A stretch of DNA of 64,000 bases from an uncultured Lachnospiraceae bacterium (GTDB taxonomy: Bacteria; Bacillota; Clostridia; Lachnospirales; Lachnospiraceae), in assembly GCA_947172645.1 (NCBI GenBank), contig CAMWBY010000016.1, positions 44,068-108,067 of the forward strand. Direction: 5' to 3'. Each line of letters begins with the position of its first letter. The first letter of the stretch is position 1. Both the position numbers and the translations under genes were made by a program. Of this stretch, positions 62,829 to 64,000 are shown piece after piece. Below the pieces are notes generated by a model, which worked only from the letters and a program-made list of their open reading frames with translations, made no database searches and was not told the origin of the DNA.

Positions 62829-63160
62829 CAAACAGAACATATCGTTTCCATGATTGTTTTGCAAGGGACTTACGCATATTTTTTGAAAATCTGATAGAGC
62901 CTTGCTCCGATTTCTTGTCGGGTTTCCTGCTCTGATTTTTTCTGAAAGGCGGGGTAGATGTTGGTAACGGTCAGCCTCATTTTATCTATGGAAAGACTTT
63001 CTTCCATGAGATGCTTTTCTTCATTGGAAAGACTTTCCATTTGTATTTGGGTATCGGGTGTAGGAGAGTTATCAGTTTTTGACATAAACTTTCTCCTTTG
63101 ATGGTTTCCCTAAATTTTATGAGAAGCGGCAAGTACACTATAGCAATGCAAACAGAACAT
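62829..63160. repeat. Two copies of a 12-bp direct repeat upstream of the mobile-region genes
   Basis: CAAACAGAACAT occurs at 62829-62840 and at 63149-63160, each 35-75 bp upstream (in minus-strand sense) of a gene start. Shared promoter or regulator-binding elements are likely. Confidence 0.4.
62870..63085 (-). CDS. Small protein of unknown function, mobile-element type
   Basis: A 71-residue hydrophilic protein with a disordered N-terminus and a helical C-terminal half (SIDKMRLTVTNIYPAFQKKS, then ETRQEIGARLYQIFKKYA). AAAGGAGAAAGTTT precedes ATG 63085. It stands 77 bp upstream of the recombinase fragment on the same strand and resembles accessory proteins seen beside recombinases in conjugative elements; no function is known to me. 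Confidence 0.65.
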   Translation of the reverse strand: MSKTDNSPTPDTQIQMESLSNEEKHLMEESLSIDKMRLTVTNIYPAFQKKSEQETRQEIGARLYQIFKKYA

Positions 63161-63461
63161 TCAAACTTTATGCTAGGGATATTATTAAAAAGTTTCTCTC
63201 ATGCAAATAGCGAAAAATACCCCTTTACGCCTTACTACGTTGAAAAAGTCAAAACAGGCAACATTTATTGAAAATTTTTTAAAAATGACAGTATCTTGCG
63301 GCAGGCAAAGCAGCCGGAACGGGCAAGGCAGATGATGGTTGCAAAGAATAAGGCAAAGGGAGATTAGGAGATTAAAAAATATAATGGAATTTTGTGTGTG
63401 GTTGTGGTAAAATGACAGCGTTGAACAATTAAACAAATCAGAGTTTGCGGAGGTATGATTT
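63086..63461. other. Intergenic AT-rich region without recognised genes
   Basis: About 376 bp. It contains the probable minus-strand promoter for the small protein (TTTGAA, 17 bp, TATAGT, with the 12-bp repeat in the spacer). A GC-richer patch near 63297-63367 could be the 3' remnant of a lost gene (a frame ending MMVAKNKAKGD), not identifiable. Confidence 0.4.
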
Positions 63462-63875
63462 ATGAGGAGATACAACTTAATAGTTGTATATGACCGGAAT
63501 GAGCAAAAGCTATTAATGTGTAAGCGAACAAAAGAACCATACAAAGATATGCTGAATTTTGTTGGCGGAAAAATAGAGTCAGGCGAAACAGATAAGGAAG
63601 CAGCATATCGAGAATTGTTTGAAGAAACAGGTATATCGTCAGATGATATTATCCTTACGCATATTATGAATTTTATATATCATTTATCTAAAAATGAGCT
63701 TGATGTTTATGCAGGTAAACTTAAAGCGAACGTATCATTGAGGGAAGAAGAAAATAAATTATTTTGGATAGATAGATCGGAGAACTTTTGTGATATGACC
63801 CGTTTTGCGGGAGAGTGTAATATCGAGCATATTTTGCAGCAAGTTGATTATTACAAAGACCAGGCGTTACGTTAA
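63462..63875 (+). CDS. Nudix hydrolase (MutT-like)
   Basis: A 137-residue Nudix protein. The box GGKIESGETDKEAAYRELFEETGI (G, E, RE and EE residues all present; written here only as family motif) is complete, so metal-dependent pyrophosphohydrolase activity on a nucleotide or related substrate is expected. GGAGGT precedes ATG 63462. AT-rich like the rest of this island. No gene is seen in the last 125 bases of the window. Confidence 0.9.
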   Translation: MRRYNLIVVYDRNEQKLLMCKRTKEPYKDMLNFVGGKIESGETDKEAAYRELFEETGISSDDIILTHIMNFIYHLSKNELDVYAGKLKANVSLREEENKLFWIDRSENFCDMTRFAGECNIEHILQQVDYYKDQALR

Positions 63876-64000
63876 CAAATTCCAGTTTATCTACTAACTG
63901 TCGTAACTTTCCTTTATTTTCAAGGCTTTGCGGTATGCATAATCCCAAAATATGTATCCTTTTCCCTTGTTTTTGCCCTTATCAGCAAGTTACAAGGGAA

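Noticed and set aside
62831..62850. Gram-positive SOS box (GAAC...GTT)
   Set aside because: The half-sites are separated by five bases instead of four and the right half is imperfect.

Overview
The window looks like a chromosomal stretch of an anaerobic, spore-forming, Gram-positive gut-type bacterium, most likely a Lachnospiraceae member (Clostridia). The evidence is a class III (oxygen-sensitive) ribonucleotide reductase with its activase, a GerA-type spore germination protein, strong AGGAGG ribosome binding sites, many tightly coupled ATGA overlaps, several OmpR-type two-component systems, a LytTR/GHKL pair, a BlaI/BlaR-like pair and a putative Gram-positive-style Pho box. This is read from gene content only; no rRNA or tRNA gene was found. 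Most of the window has moderate GC content and housekeeping-like genes. Two AT-rich islands (about 24.2-26.1 kb and 62.1-64 kb) look acquired.

Layout. 0-11.7 kb: partial amidohydrolase, membrane MutS-like ATPase, RNase HI, small membrane protein, HAD phosphatase and WYL regulator (overlapping), PLP aminotransferase, then an nrdD-nrdG-dut nucleotide cluster whose promoter carries two NrdR-type boxes, and a GerA protein whose ribosome binding site lies inside a long hairpin. 11.8-15.3 kb: a carbohydrate pair, an SGNH esterase and an in-frame fusion of a GH1 beta-glycosidase with a type I mannose-6-phosphate isomerase. 15.4-24.1 kb: hybrid histidine kinase, an OmpR two-component pair with a secreted protein, a BlaI/M56 pair with a long palindromic operator, and a low-molecular-weight protein tyrosine phosphatase (LMW-PTP). 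24.1-25.9 kb: a possible remnant integrated element holding a broken Nudix gene and a YhcG-type nuclease. It is bounded by a second, truncated copy of the LMW-PTP 5' end.

26.1-33.8 kb is a phosphate regulon: PstS-C-A-B, a Na/Pi cotransporter with a PhoU-like tail, and a PhoB/PhoR-type pair. 33.9-40.3 kb holds a DUF975-like membrane protein with seven decapeptide repeats, a coiled-coil protein, a LytTR/GHKL system, a FliD-like small protein and a companion of unknown function; similar 20-bp-phased repeats lie in two promoters of this block. 40.4-53.5 kb holds a small alarmone synthetase, a solute symporter in an operon with an ArsR-type regulator, TetR, an RsmF-like rRNA methyltransferase, an MBOAT/SGNH acyl-transfer pair leading into a pseudouridine synthase, NAD-dependent DNA ligase, AzlC/AzlD and an Xre regulator.

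53.6-62.0 kb is the most distinctive locus: a GPH-type transporter and an alpha/beta hydrolase on the minus strand, an AraC regulator fused to a GH39-like domain that appears to have lost its acid/base glutamate, then divergently a Nif3-like protein and an iron-sulfur flavin enoate-reductase-type enzyme. The regulator is preceded by a near-consensus promoter whose 17-bp spacer contains nine consecutive C, the geometry of a phase-variable switch. The window ends in a decayed mobile region with a truncated serine recombinase and a Nudix hydrolase.
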